Part shown: in pieces, positions 1-9,074 of the stretch | Layout: the number at the start of each line of letters is the position of its first letter | Position numbering within the stretch: the stretch's first letter is position 1 | Assembly: GCA_002355455.1 (NCBI GenBank) | Contig: AP017375.1 | Span: forward strand, 1,612,001 to 1,676,000 | Direction: 5' to 3' | DNA: 64,000 bases | From: Stanieria sp. NIES-3757 | Lineage (GTDB): Bacteria > Cyanobacteriota > Cyanobacteriia > Cyanobacteriales > Xenococcaceae | Made by a program: the position numbers and the translations under genes | The notes under the pieces: generated by a model | The model's database searches: none | The model's input: only the letters and a program-made list of their open reading frames with translations | Told to the model about the DNA's origin: nothing

Positions 1-1812
1 TCCCGACAAGAATTTCTCAACAGTTGGACGGGATATGCTTTATTAATCGATCCGACTGAGTCTTTATTTGCCATTCCCAATCAAAAAAGATCGCTAGGGC
101 AGTTTTTTCGGCTACTGATACCTTATCGCTCTCTAGCAATACAAGTTATTTTTGCTTCTTTATTAATTCAAGTATTTGGCTTAGTTACTCCTTTATTTAC
201 TCAAATTATTCTTGACCAAGTAGTAGTTAACAAAAGTTTAACCACACTTAATGTCTTTGCTGTAGGATTATTACTCTTTGGAATTTGGGCAATTGGTTTG
301 ACGGCAATTCGGCAATATCTTCTCAGTTATTTATCCAATCGCCTCGATTTGACGATGATTGGGGGTTTTATCAGGCATACTTTGATGCTACCGCTCCCGT
401 TTTTTGAGTTGCGCCACGTAGGAGATATTATTACCAGAGTTCAAGAAAACCAAAAAATTCAGAGATTTTTATTAAGTCAAGTAATTTTGGCTTGGTTGGA
501 TTTTTTGATGGGGTTTGTTTATCTGGCGTTAATGTTTTATTACAATTGGCGATTAACTCTGTTGATTATCGGTTTAATTCCTCCAATTGTAATTTTGACT
601 TTGGCAGCTACTCCTTTACTCCGTCAGGTTTCTCGCGAAATTTTTAATCAGGCAGCAGAACAAAATTCGGCTTTAGTTGAAACAATTACAGGGATTGATA
701 CAGTTAAAGCTACGGCTGCGGAAAAAGAGTTACGTTGGCGTTGGGAAGAACGATTAACTAATTTTCTTAACGCTCGCTTTCGTGGTCAAAAACTGGGGAT
801 CAATCTACAAGCTGCTAACGGTTTGATTCAATCGATTGGTAGTACGGCATTGTTGTGGTATGGTGCCAGTCTAGTCATTCAGGATCAGTTAACGATTGGT
901 CAGTTTGTAGCGTTTAATATGTTGTTAGGTAGAGTACTAGAACCAATCATGTCTCTAGCTAATCTATGGGACGAACTGCAAGAAGTGTTAATTTCTGTAG
1001 AACGACTCAATGATGTTTTTGAAGAAGAACCCGAAGAAAGTCCGAATAATCCTTTGATAACTCTGCCGAGAATTAAGGGTGAAGTGAGATTAGAAAACGT
1101 TACTTTCCGCTATAACCAAGACGAAGAGAGAAATACACTGCAAAATCTCAACTTGACTGTTAGTCCTGGTCAAACCATTGCTATCGTTGGTAGGAGTGGT
1201 TCTGGTAAAACTACTTTGGTTAAATTATTAGAGGGTCTTTATAAACCTAATAGCGGTGCTATTTGGCTTGATGGACATGAACTTAAACATATTTCTCCTA
1301 CTTCATTGCGATCGCAAATAGGTGTAGTTCCCCAAGAATGTTTCTTATTTTCTGGCACGATTTTAGAGAATATCACCCTTTATCGTTCTGGATACTCTTT
1401 AGAACAGGTTATTGAAGCAGCTAAACTTGCAGAAGCTCATGGTTTTATCCAAGCAATGCCTTTAGGCTACAAAACTAAAGTTGGAGAACGAGGTGCAAAT
1501 TTATCTGGTGGACAAAGACAGCGAATTGCGATCGCTAGAGCTTTATTAGGCGATCCTCGGATACTAATTTTAGATGAAGCTACCAGTTCTCTAGATACCG
1601 AGTCAGAACGTCGCTTTCAACAAAACTTAGCTAGAATGTCTCGCGATCGCACTACTTTTATTATTGCCCATCGTCTTTCGACTGTGCGTAATGCAGATTG
1701 TATCTTAGTTTTAGACCGAGGTGTCTTGGTTCAGCAAGGTACTCACGAAGCTTTAATGCAAGATAAAACAGGAATTTATTATTATCTAGCTCAACAGCAA
1801 TTATCTCTTTAA
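1..1812 (+). CDS. Peptidase-containing ABC exporter (HlyB/HetC type), 5' end outside window
   Basis: The reading frame is open from base 1, so the gene begins upstream of the window. The first residues (EFLNSWTGYALLIDP) look like the end of a C39-type peptidase domain. They are followed by an ABC transmembrane domain of about 280 residues with several hydrophobic segments. The ATPase domain shows Walker A GRSGSGKTTL, signature LSGGQRQRIAIARAL, Walker B ILILDEATSSLD and a switch His in IIAHRLS. Families of this build cleave leader peptides and export peptides or proteins through the inner membrane, usually with an HlyD adaptor, which is the next gene. A HetP-family gene also follows, so a HetC-like role is possible. 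That is inferred from context; the N-terminal half is not visible. Confidence 0.93.
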   Translation, partial: SRQEFLNSWTGYALLIDPTESLFAIPNQKRSLGQFFRLLIPYRSLAIQVIFASLLIQVFGLVTPLFTQIILDQVVVNKSLTTLNVFAVGLLLFGIWAIGLTAIRQYLLSYLSNRLDLTMIGGFIRHTLMLPLPFFELRHVGDIITRVQENQKIQRFLLSQVILAWLDFLMGFVYLALMFYYNWRLTLLIIGLIPPIVILTLAATPLLRQVSREIFNQAAEQNSALVETITGIDTVKATAAEKELRWRWEERLTNFLNARFRGQKLGINLQAANGLIQSIGSTALLWYGASLVIQDQLTIGQFVAFNMLLGRVLEPIMSLANLWDELQEVLISVERLNDVFEEEPEESPNNPLITLPRIKGEVRLENVTFRYNQDEERNTLQNLNLTVSPGQTIAIVGRSGSGKTTLVKLLEGLYKPNSGAIWLDGHELKHISPTSLRSQIGVVPQECFLFSGTILENITLYRSGYSLEQVIEAAKLAEAHGFIQAMPLGYKTKVGERGANLSGGQRQRIAIARALLGDPRILILDEATSSLDTESERRFQQNLARMSRDRTTFIIAHRLSTVRNADCILVLDRGVLVQQGTHEALMQDKTGIYYYLAQQQLSL

Positions 1813-2379
1813 AAATAGATAGATCTAATTGAGGATTTTTTGAAATTTTTGAGCTGATAGAATGGTTTGATATTGTTGAGTTAAAGTTAAATGTTACTTA
1901 ATCTTTCATCAATGTATTAAAAATAACATTTACAAAACTAATTGGATATCACTCGACGATTCAAAAAAAACAATTTTGTCAAAAAACTGCCAATTTGGCA
2001 TTGACTAAAGTACGGATAATCGTGTACAGAATCTAATAAGGAAGCAATATTAAAAAAACTAAACAACAATTACTTAAATAATTTGCTAGGCTTAACTTAA
2101 ATTCAAAAATTAACAATAGCAAAGTACTTTAAATAAACAAAGAGGGTTGATTTAAAAGTGATCTTTTGACTCAAGTTTATATCAGTAATTTTCTGTAAAG
2201 ATATCTAAATAAAAAATTAATACTGCATAATCTAAGGCAAAAAAAACGTAGTAATTATTGGCAGCCTTAAAAAAAATTAGGTATTTTGGCAAAACGATTT
2301 CAGGCACAAATTAAGCTCAAATAAATAAACTCCTGATTGTCTTTCTTTAATGAGAGAAAGTAATTAGCTGTTTACTCTA
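1813..2379. other. AT-rich intergenic region between exporter and HlyD genes
   Basis: About 570 bases without a credible open frame. It is very AT-rich and holds no HIP1 site or clear hairpin. Its length suggests that the adaptor gene has its own promoter rather than being tightly co-transcribed with the exporter. Confidence 0.5.
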
Positions 2380-3981
2380 ATGCTTGAGATAGAACCAATG
2401 ATTAAAACAAACTCTTACTCGCCTGAATCTCAGGAAAATCAATTGTTAGAAGCCAACCAGCCTAGGGACGAAGTATCTCTTTATGCAAAAAATCCATCTA
2501 CTTTGGTCGCGCCTGTTGCTTCTGATGAGGAAAATCAACTCAATTCTTGGTCACCAGCAATTCACACCTTTCTGGAACAACCGCCAGCTACTTTTCCTGT
2601 TCGAGTATTAATAGGAGGATTACTTTTTAGTTCGGCTTTTGTATTGTGGGCTTGGCTAGGTCAAGTAGAAGATGTTGGTCAAGCTAGGGGAAAACTGGTA
2701 CCAGAAGGCAAAACCTATAAAGTTCAACCAATCGAACCTGGTAAAGCAGCTCAAGTATTGGTTAAAGAAGGACAATCGGTCAAAGCAGGAGATATTTTAG
2801 TCAAACTAGATGCTAAAGTAGCTCAACAAGAAGTCGACCGACTAAAAGCAAGCCTTCAATTATCTCAACAAGAATTATCCCAAAAACAAGCTTTAAAAAA
2901 CAAAATTTCATTAGAAGCTAAGACTGCTGAAGCGATCGCATCTGCTAATCTTTTGGCACAACAACAAGCGATCGCGATATCTCAAGAAAAAGCTTTAACA
3001 ACTCGTCAACTTTTAGAACAACAACAAACAGAAGCCTTAGCCTATCAAGATAGGCAAACCAAAATGCAGCCACTCTCAGGAATGGCACAGCAAAGACTCG
3101 ATCAACTCTATGCTGAAATGAGAGCGCATCAAGAGCGGATGAAGCGTTTAACACCTTTGGCGGAAAGAGGAGCAGTTTCTCAAGAATATATCTTTCAAGC
3201 TGAACAAGCTTTAAGAGAAACCCAACAAAGAATTACTCAGAGTCAATTGCAAGAAATGACTAATGCCAGCGAGCAAGTTTTTCAAGCTAATCAATCACTC
3301 AGAGATCTAGAAGCCAAAATTACCCAAAATAAAGGAGACTTATCGACTAATCTTGAAGAAATCAAGCAATTACAAGCTGAACTGACTCAAAAACAAGCCG
3401 AACGGGAACAAACCCGTTTAGAAACTCAACAAAAAGGACAACAGTTAGATTTAGAAATTATTCAACTACAGAGCAAAATTTCTGAAACGAATAACTTGCT
3501 CGCCACAGCTCGCACTAAACTCGCTCAATTTAATTTAAAAGCCCCAGTAGACGGAACTGTATTAAATCTTAACTTGCAGAATACTGGCGAAATAGTCAAA
3601 CCAGGAGACACCTTAATTGAAATTGCTCCTCAAGGAGCTAAATTAATGTTGTTAGCCACTCTTCCTAATCAAGAAGCTGGTTTTATCACTAAAGGAATGC
3701 CAGTAAAAATTAAACTTGATGCTTATCCTTATCAAGACTATGGCGTAATTAATGGCACAGTTGACTCTGTTTCCGCCGATGCTAAATCCGATGAGAAGTT
3801 AGGAGAAATTTATCAACTAGATATTGCTCTCGACAAGAATTATATCAATGACGAAGGGCAAACAGTTAAGTTTAAAGCTGGTCAAACTGCTACAGCAGAT
3901 ATTATCATCCGTCATCGTCGTATTGCTGATATCTTGATCGATCCGATTCGACAGTTACAAAAAGACGGCGTGAAGTTATAA
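2380..3981 (+). CDS. HlyD-family periplasmic adaptor subunit
   Basis: A 533-residue membrane fusion protein that would link an inner-membrane ABC exporter to an outer-membrane channel. After a hydrophilic N-terminus there is one transmembrane segment (about residues 75-95, VLIGGLLFSSAFVLWAWLG). Next comes the first half of a lipoyl-like barrel (VQPIEPGKAAQVLVKEGQSV), then a long Gln-rich coiled coil (about 145-380) and the second half (LKAPVDGTVLNLNLQNTGEI), ending in a beta-rich domain. This order is standard for HlyD/EmrA proteins. It is the obvious partner of the exporter upstream. The start may be the ATG at 2380 or the in-frame ATG at 2398; neither has a strong ribosome site. Confidence 0.9.
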   Translation: MLEIEPMIKTNSYSPESQENQLLEANQPRDEVSLYAKNPSTLVAPVASDEENQLNSWSPAIHTFLEQPPATFPVRVLIGGLLFSSAFVLWAWLGQVEDVGQARGKLVPEGKTYKVQPIEPGKAAQVLVKEGQSVKAGDILVKLDAKVAQQEVDRLKASLQLSQQELSQKQALKNKISLEAKTAEAIASANLLAQQQAIAISQEKALTTRQLLEQQQTEALAYQDRQTKMQPLSGMAQQRLDQLYAEMRAHQERMKRLTPLAERGAVSQEYIFQAEQALRETQQRITQSQLQEMTNASEQVFQANQSLRDLEAKITQNKGDLSTNLEEIKQLQAELTQKQAEREQTRLETQQKGQQLDLEIIQLQSKISETNNLLATARTKLAQFNLKAPVDGTVLNLNLQNTGEIVKPGDTLIEIAPQGAKLMLLATLPNQEAGFITKGMPVKIKLDAYPYQDYGVINGTVDSVSADAKSDEKLGEIYQLDIALDKNYINDEGQTVKFKAGQTATADIIIRHRRIADILIDPIRQLQKDGVKL

Positions 3982-4093
3982 CCATCCTCACTATTTACCT
4001 AGTTTTTGTTATTGGTTAAAAATTGAATTCAATTCGATGCCAATAAGCGATCGCTCATGAATCTGTTCACCAACTTAACGGAGTTGTTAAACA

Positions 4094-4429
4094 ATGAATT
4101 CCTATAGCTCTAAACCTCAAAGCAAACTAGACAGAACTATGACTAATGAACAATTTGAACAAATCGTCGATGCTATTTTAGCAGGTAAGTATTCTTGGGC
4201 TTGTGTTCTTATCCTGCGTTTTGCTGGTTATAATCCTCTACACTATATTCCTTATCGTACGTATAACCGTTTAATTAAAGAGCATAATTATCATACCAGA
4301 AATAACAAAACAACTTTATCTCCTGCTCAATCAAATGCTACAAAAATTAAAGACCTTAATTATCAAGAATTAGTTCGACCTCAAGAACTCGAATTGAAAG
4401 GAGGAAGAGGTTGGTTATTTCCCTGGTAG
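4094..4429 (+). CDS. HetP-family protein
   Basis: A 111-residue protein whose central block ([20 protein letters not shown] followed by [18 protein letters not shown]) matches what I know of HetP and its homologues. These control commitment to heterocyst formation in Anabaena. Relatives also occur in cyanobacteria that do not form heterocysts, where their role is unclear. The C-terminus ([21 protein letters not shown]) also resembles the family, but the protein stops soon after, so it is on the short side. It lies 112 bases after the HlyD gene in the same direction. In Anabaena hetP lies next to the exporter gene hetC, so the neighbourhood is meaningful. No membrane segment or signal peptide is seen. 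Confidence 0.85.
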   Translation: MNSYSSKPQSKLDRTMTNEQFEQIVDAILAGKYSWACVLILRFAGYNPLHYIPYRTYNRLIKEHNYHTRNNKTTLSPAQSNATKIKDLNYQELVRPQELELKGGRGWLFPW

Positions 4430-5548
4430 AGTAGCTCAATCAAGTTTGATTTGATAATTGCCATTTAATAACATTGGGATCGATAAAATTTTCAATATTT
4501 CAATTTTGTTTAACCAAACTGGCGTAATGAGGAGGAGGAGGTGAGGAAGCTTGTACTAGTTTACTCCTATAAGGCAGCTTTTTAAGAGTCGAGATGAGCA
4601 AAACATTTAAATAATTTAGTTTAGATGATGTGACGTTACTGATTTGAGGTATGAATCTTGTCTTGTCATGCTGAATGTAGCGAAGCGAAATGAAGCATCT
4701 GTCGAGATTCTTGAGGGGCTGTCACCTGAATTCGATTCAAGTGCAGCAAAAGCAAACTCCTATGTTTGCGATGGAAGTAATGAAAAGCTATTCTGATCGT
4801 CTCCGCCGTTTGCGACATAAAGTATGTTGAGCATTAAGTAGGTCATGCCTGTGGAGACACTGAAAGTAACAAAATTTTGTTTTTAAAACAACAACACCCA
4901 AGCTAAACTAACCGAGTGACTTCCTCTTTTAATTAATAGAGCTAATTTGGAGTTTGACTGTTAAATAATTAATAATGTAGTCAATTAACTCCCTCTTTTC
5001 TACTGGAGGAAATATCAGCTTTTTAGTTGAGTGTTATTGTTTTTATTTAACGAGACAGATTTTAGATAAAACAGATTCTTTGCTCTCCTTAATTTAATGT
5101 AGACAAACCTGTAATTTCTGTCAGGGAAGCTTATTAAGCTTCAATTATTAATTTATCACTTTCTTGTTTAAAGCTTGACAAATGATACATAAGTTTACTT
5201 ATCATTCTGAATTTTGGTAGTTAATCTTTGCTAAAAAAACTTGACAAAATTGTCCGTTAATAAACTTTTGATTGATTTATTTACAACTCAAACTCAAGAG
5301 TAAGGAAAAGAGCAATTACATTGATAGAGCTTTGTTCAGTGTTAGAGGATGTCTGAAAAGTTAAAAATCAAAAGTTTTGATTGATTCGATTAAATAAATT
5401 AAATAATCAGTGCTTTAACTCGATCTTTACTTTATTGTTTAAACCTGAAGCTAGTAAAAATTACTTCTCAGATAACCTGACGAACCAGCAGTTTATGGCA
5501 ATGCTTGTTAAGTTTAAATTAAAGTATAGACAATAGAGCGTATAGGAG
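4430..5548. other. Long intergenic region with a short repeat and a possible tiny ORF
   Basis: About 1.1 kb with no convincing gene. It contains an interspersed repeat around 4664-4711. A 29-codon GTG frame at 4741-4830 has an Arg-rich end (SYSDRLRRLRHKVC), but no family is recognised and it may be chance. The 14-mer TAGAGGATGTCTGA at 5343-5356 recurs at 14200. The rest is AT-rich. Confidence 0.4.
4664..4711. repeat. Interspersed repeat of the TGTCATGCTGA / GCGAAGC type
   Basis: The segment begins TGTCATGCTGAATGTAGCGA and ends near GTCGAGATTCTT. Sequences of this form (TGTCATTCTGA...GCGAAGAATCT) recur in intergenic DNA of many bacteria. A related piece in the opposite orientation lies at 39459-39481. 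Confidence 0.45.
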
Positions 5549-5851
5549 ATGGATTTAAAAAAAATCAGCCGATTGTTAGCCAATTCCACCTATCGGGAAC
5601 TTGGGCTAAGAGCTAAAGAATACTTGCAATATCAAAATGAAGGTTTGACTCGCGTTGAAAACAGCAGCCTCTCTAGCCCTGGCAATGTTGATGGTGAAAA
5701 ACAATATTTAGCCGAAGTTACCATGTATAACTGTATGGTTAGTTTTTTACAAGACTTAGGCATAGAGCAGAAGCAAGCCGAAGAATATTGTGATAATAGC
5801 GATCGCTTGACCGAACTAGCCCAATACATTAGCTCGATCTTAGAAGTCTAG
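5549..5851 (+). CDS. Small protein of unknown function
   Basis: A 100-residue acidic protein that I do not recognise. It starts at an ATG with a good ribosome site (AGGAG, five bases upstream). It appears soluble, with predicted helices at both ends: an N-terminal KKISRLLANSTYRELGLRAK stretch, then a Ser/Gly-rich linker, then a second helical part with two Cys. There is no double-glycine leader, signal peptide or membrane segment. It follows the exporter-HetP group after 1.1 kb and lies 42 bases before another small gene, so the two may be co-transcribed. The ribosome site and clean frame suggest a real gene. Confidence 0.6.
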   Translation: MDLKKISRLLANSTYRELGLRAKEYLQYQNEGLTRVENSSLSSPGNVDGEKQYLAEVTMYNCMVSFLQDLGIEQKQAEEYCDNSDRLTELAQYISSILEV

Positions 5852-5893
5852 ATAAAATTTTTTTTATTTGTACAATATAAAGGGTTAATCCTA

Positions 5894-6121
5894 TTGTCAA
5901 ACCTTTCCTTGATGACATTGAAATTCCAAAGCGAACAATTTGAGCCTCAAGTAAGCATTAATCAAAAGAGCGAGCGAGAAACAGCAAACCAAACGAGCTT
6001 ATCTAACTCCTCTCTGAGTGACAATACAATTGTGGACAAGATTTTATGTTCTCATTGTCAGCGCACTGCGACGAATGGTATTAAATGTCAAGGGATCTGT
6101 GTTGCCGATAGTGAGTATTAA
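5894..6121 (+). CDS. Small protein with a four-Cys C-terminal motif
   Basis: A 75-residue protein if the TTG at 5894 is the start; an ATG at 5912 would give 69 residues. The first two thirds are Ser/Asn/Gln-rich and probably disordered. The last 24 residues carry a compact CSHC...KCQGIC pattern (spacing C-x2-C-x9-C-x3-C) and end ADSEY. This could be a small zinc-binding knuckle. It could also be the core of a processed peptide, given the peptidase-exporter gene 4 kb upstream, but no GG cleavage site is present. I have an unverified impression that similar tails (NGIKC.G.CVADS.Y) exist in other cyanobacterial small proteins. Function unknown. Confidence 0.55.
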   Translation: MSNLSLMTLKFQSEQFEPQVSINQKSERETANQTSLSNSSLSDNTIVDKILCSHCQRTATNGIKCQGICVADSEY

Positions 6122-6457
6122 ATAGTCTTGATGCTCTAACCTATTACCGATCACCTAATTACTCGATCTCACCTCAATCAAATTAAATTTTAACTTTACT
6201 GCCGAAACTAGAGAGTTTGTTGAACATATCTATCTTCAAGAAGAGGTTTACTATGCTTAAGCTTTCTATTGTGAGGAAAGATAGCTACTTTATTATCAGC
6301 TTGGGGAAAAGACGTAACAATGCAACTCAAGCCTATTGATGGCGTTTTTAGTTGTTTAACATTAATCCTGTCATCAAATAGAGCGCGGTTTCAGCATTAA
6401 GTGCGATCGCTTTAACTAGTTGGTAAATCCTTTAGCTACTTGGGAGGGAAATAAAAG

Positions 6458-6574
6458 ATGGTAATCACGCTTGATGAGCCAAAGCGAATAGCGAGGGGTT
6501 CACTTCCTTCGGTCGCGAGACCTTCGGTAGTCGCTGTCGCAGTCAGCTTCGCGCTTCGCATACGTGATCGCTAG
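6458..6574 (+). pseudogene. Possible BrnT-type toxin gene start, interrupted by a repeat
   Basis: An ATG with a GGGAGGG ribosome site opens a frame reading MVITLDEPKRIA. This resembles the N-terminus of BrnT-family toxins, which start with a strand followed by D.. KR. After 12 residues the frame runs into GC-rich repeat sequence (translated as SVARPSVVAVAVSF) and stops. Beyond the repeat, another frame reads VIARQLAEMKALQNLL for a short way. I infer a small gene destroyed by repeat insertion. The match is short, so the family is uncertain. Confidence 0.3.
6500..6573. repeat. GC-rich palindromic interspersed repeat
   Basis: The segment holds nested short palindromes (CCTTCGGTCGCGAGACCTTC and GCAGTCAGCTTCGCGCTTCG) and is far more GC-rich than its surroundings. 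Similar elements with CACTTCGTGG and GGC-TT-GCC parts lie at 11605, 15845 and 22016. Confidence 0.5.
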
Positions 6575-6708
6575 ACAATTAGCAGAGATGAAAGCACTAC
6601 AAAATTTGCTAATTTTTAACACTCAAATGCTGTTCGATTCAACCGAGAGAAGTTTTAGAGTAGTAGCTACAGCATGATTAAAAACCCTATACTTTTTTAT
6701 GCAAAGCC

Positions 6709-8169
6709 ATGGCTGCGATCGATGTTTTAACCAGAATTTCTGACGTAATTTGGGAAATTCCCACATCCTATAAAGAAGGAATGCGCGTACCTGCCCGAAT
6801 TTATGGCACCAAGAAACTGATCCAAGAAATGGATGATACGGTTTACGACCAAATTACTAATGTCGCTACGCTCCCTGGCATCACCAAATATGCACTGTGT
6901 ATGCCCGACGCACACTTTGGCTATGGATTTCCTATCGGAGGCGTAGCAGCGATGGATGTAGAAAAAGGTGGGGTAATTTCTCCAGGAGGTATCGGGTTTG
7001 ATATCAATTGCGGAATGCGGTTAGTGACGACGAATTTGACCTACAAGGAGGTTAAACCGCATCTCAAGCAACTGGTAGATAAGCTGTACGATCGCGTCCC
7101 CGCAGGGGTGGGTAGCACTGGTTTTGTCAAGCTTTCTCGCAACGATTTTCGTCAAGTGGTTGAGCAGGGCGCACAATGGTGTATCCGTAATGGTTACGGT
7201 TGGGAAGAAGACCTAGAATTGATGGAAGAACAAGGCTGTTTGCAGGGTGCAGATGCTGACAAAATTAGCGACAAGGCGATTGATCGCGGAATTCATCAAA
7301 TTGGCACATTGGGTTCTGGCAACCACTATTTAGAAATACAAGTAGCAAAGCGAGAAAACATTTTTGACAAAACCCTAGCCAAGAAAATGGGTATTATTAA
7401 GCCAGACCAAGTGGTGGTAATGTTTCATTGTGGCAGTCGTGGTTTTGGGCATCAAGTGGCAACCGATTACTTGCAGCGTTTTCTCAAGGTAATGGATAGT
7501 AAGTATGGCATCAAAATTCTCGACCGAGAGCTTGCCTGTGCGCCTTTTGATTCTCCTGAAGGACAGGCATATTTTTCGGCAATGAAGTGTGGCATTAATA
7601 TGTCCTTTGCCAATCGTCAAGTAATTTTGCATCGCATTCGAGAAGTATTTTCTCAAGTGTTTGGCAAGTCGGCAGAAGATTTAGGAATGCACATGGTCTA
7701 TGATGTGGCACACAATACTGCTAAGTTAGAAAAGCACCTAGTCGATGGCAAAGAGCGATCGCTTTTGGTTCATCGCAAAGGAGCAACCCGTGCTTTTGGC
7801 CCAGAAATGACCGATTTGCCAGAGCGATATCAAGAAACGGGTCAGCCTGTGATTATTGGTGGCAGCATGGAAACAGGATCATACTTACTGACAGGCGTTC
7901 CTACAGGCAATGCAACTTTTTATAGTACTGCACACGGCAGTGGACGCACCATGAGCCGAACCAAAGCTCGTAAAACTTGGCGCGGAGAAGTCCTTCAAAA
8001 GGAAATGCAGCAAAAAGGTATTTATGTTCGGAGTACCTCTTATTCAGGACTGGCAGAAGAAGCTGGAGGAGCTTACAAAGATGTGGATGAAGTGATCGCA
8101 GCAGCAGAAATGGCAGGTATCAGTAAACGGGTTGCCAAGTTAACGCCGATCGGAAATATCAAGGGGTAG
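6709..8169 (+). CDS. rtcB: RNA-splicing ligase RtcB
   Basis: A 486-residue RtcB. This enzyme joins RNA 2',3'-cyclic phosphate (or 3'-phosphate) ends to 5'-OH ends using GTP and Mn2+. Visible landmarks are PDAHFGYGFPIGGVAA, the metal-binding Cys in GFDINCGMR (C101), the His ligands in FHCGSRGFGHQ, and the guanylylated His in STAHGSGRTMSR (H409). The length is normal for bacterial RtcB. The ATG at 6709 gives a normal N-terminus; the other nearby ATG (6699) is out of frame. The next gene begins three bases after the stop, so translation is probably coupled. The operon continues with a CobW-type GTPase, archease and RtcA, a full RNA-repair set. Confidence 0.97.
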   Translation: MAAIDVLTRISDVIWEIPTSYKEGMRVPARIYGTKKLIQEMDDTVYDQITNVATLPGITKYALCMPDAHFGYGFPIGGVAAMDVEKGGVISPGGIGFDINCGMRLVTTNLTYKEVKPHLKQLVDKLYDRVPAGVGSTGFVKLSRNDFRQVVEQGAQWCIRNGYGWEEDLELMEEQGCLQGADADKISDKAIDRGIHQIGTLGSGNHYLEIQVAKRENIFDKTLAKKMGIIKPDQVVVMFHCGSRGFGHQVATDYLQRFLKVMDSKYGIKILDRELACAPFDSPEGQAYFSAMKCGINMSFANRQVILHRIREVFSQVFGKSAEDLGMHMVYDVAHNTAKLEKHLVDGKERSLLVHRKGATRAFGPEMTDLPERYQETGQPVIIGGSMETGSYLLTGVPTGNATFYSTAHGSGRTMSRTKARKTWRGEVLQKEMQQKGIYVRSTSYSGLAEEAGGAYKDVDEVIAAAEMAGISKRVAKLTPIGNIKG

Positions 8170-8172
8170 AGG

Positions 8173-9069
8173 ATGCCAAGACGAACGCCACTGACGATTT
8201 TAACTGGACCACTGGGAAGTGGTAAAACTACCCTATTGCGTCACATTCTCACTGTAATCCCTCAAAAGCTTGCTATCTTGATGAACGAGTTTGGAGAGAT
8301 CGCGATCGATAGCAAAATTCTGCAAGGCAAAAATGTGGAAATGGCAGATTTAGGAGGTGGTTGTGTTTGTTGTTCTCTGTTAGGTGAATTTGAAGCTGCG
8401 GTTGATGAAGTTATTGCCACCGTCAACCCCGATCGCATTGTCGTAGAAACCACTGGCGTTGCGGAACCCGATGCTTTAGTGTTTGATATTCAATCAAGTT
8501 TGCCCCAAGTTCGACTAGATGGTGTCGTGACAGTTATTGATGCGGATGGCATGGTGGCTTATCCCCAGATCGGTCACACAACCCGCATTCAAATTGAATC
8601 AGCCGATCTGATTTTATTAAACAAGGTAGATTTAGTTTCTCAAACCCAGCTAGAAACCATTACGAAAAAACTTGAGTCTTTTAACGATCTTGCTTCGATT
8701 GTGCAGACAGTCTGTTGTCAGATCGACCCAGATTTATTATTTGGAATTGGTCGGGAACGGCTACAAGCTCCCATTGATCATAAACATCAACCAGAATTTG
8801 AATCCTTTAGTTATACTTCACAGGCAGTGTATGATCGCGCCCTTTTTAACGAATTTGCTTATACTTTAAGTCCTGTCGTGTATCGAGCCAAAGGGTTTGT
8901 CAGATTTTCCGAAGCAACTTATCTCTTCAATTTTGTAGCTGGACGCTGGGAACTAGAACCTTTTGAAGCTACCGCAACAGAACTGGTTTTGATCGGCAAA
9001 CAAATCACGGCTCAAAAATCAAATATTTGCGATCGCCTTCGTGCGTGTGAAAAAGTGTCAGGAGTATAG
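8173..9069 (+). CDS. CobW/COG0523-family GTPase (putative metallochaperone)
   Basis: A 298-residue G3E-family GTPase. It shows Walker A GPLGSGKTT (residues 12-20), the family's Cys motif GGGCVCCS (C64, C66, C67), the switch-like ETTGVAEPDAL and the guanine-specificity motif NKVD. The C-terminal CobW domain is short. Members of COG0523 deliver Zn, Co, Ni or other metals to target enzymes, and CxCC is the metal site. It sits between rtcB and archease with gaps of 3 and 5 bases. A role in loading metal into RtcB is therefore an attractive inference, though nothing in the sequence fixes the metal. No His-rich tail is present. Confidence 0.9.
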   Translation: MPRRTPLTILTGPLGSGKTTLLRHILTVIPQKLAILMNEFGEIAIDSKILQGKNVEMADLGGGCVCCSLLGEFEAAVDEVIATVNPDRIVVETTGVAEPDALVFDIQSSLPQVRLDGVVTVIDADGMVAYPQIGHTTRIQIESADLILLNKVDLVSQTQLETITKKLESFNDLASIVQTVCCQIDPDLLFGIGRERLQAPIDHKHQPEFESFSYTSQAVYDRALFNEFAYTLSPVVYRAKGFVRFSEATYLFNFVAGRWELEPFEATATELVLIGKQITAQKSNICDRLRACEKVSGV

Positions 9070-9074
9070 TTTTT

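Larger units (their letters stand above)
6122..6708. other. Intergenic region with gene remnant and repeat
   Basis: About 590 bases. It holds a 28-codon frame at 6253-6339 that I cannot support, a truncated gene start at 6458 (listed separately), and a GC-rich palindromic repeat at about 6500-6573. No other gene is evident before rtcB. Confidence 0.4.

Noticed and set aside
5894-6121. Reading the Cys-rich small protein as a bacteriocin-type precursor
   Set aside because: No double-glycine or Nif11-type leader is visible and it lies 4 kb from the exporter; kept only as an alternative.
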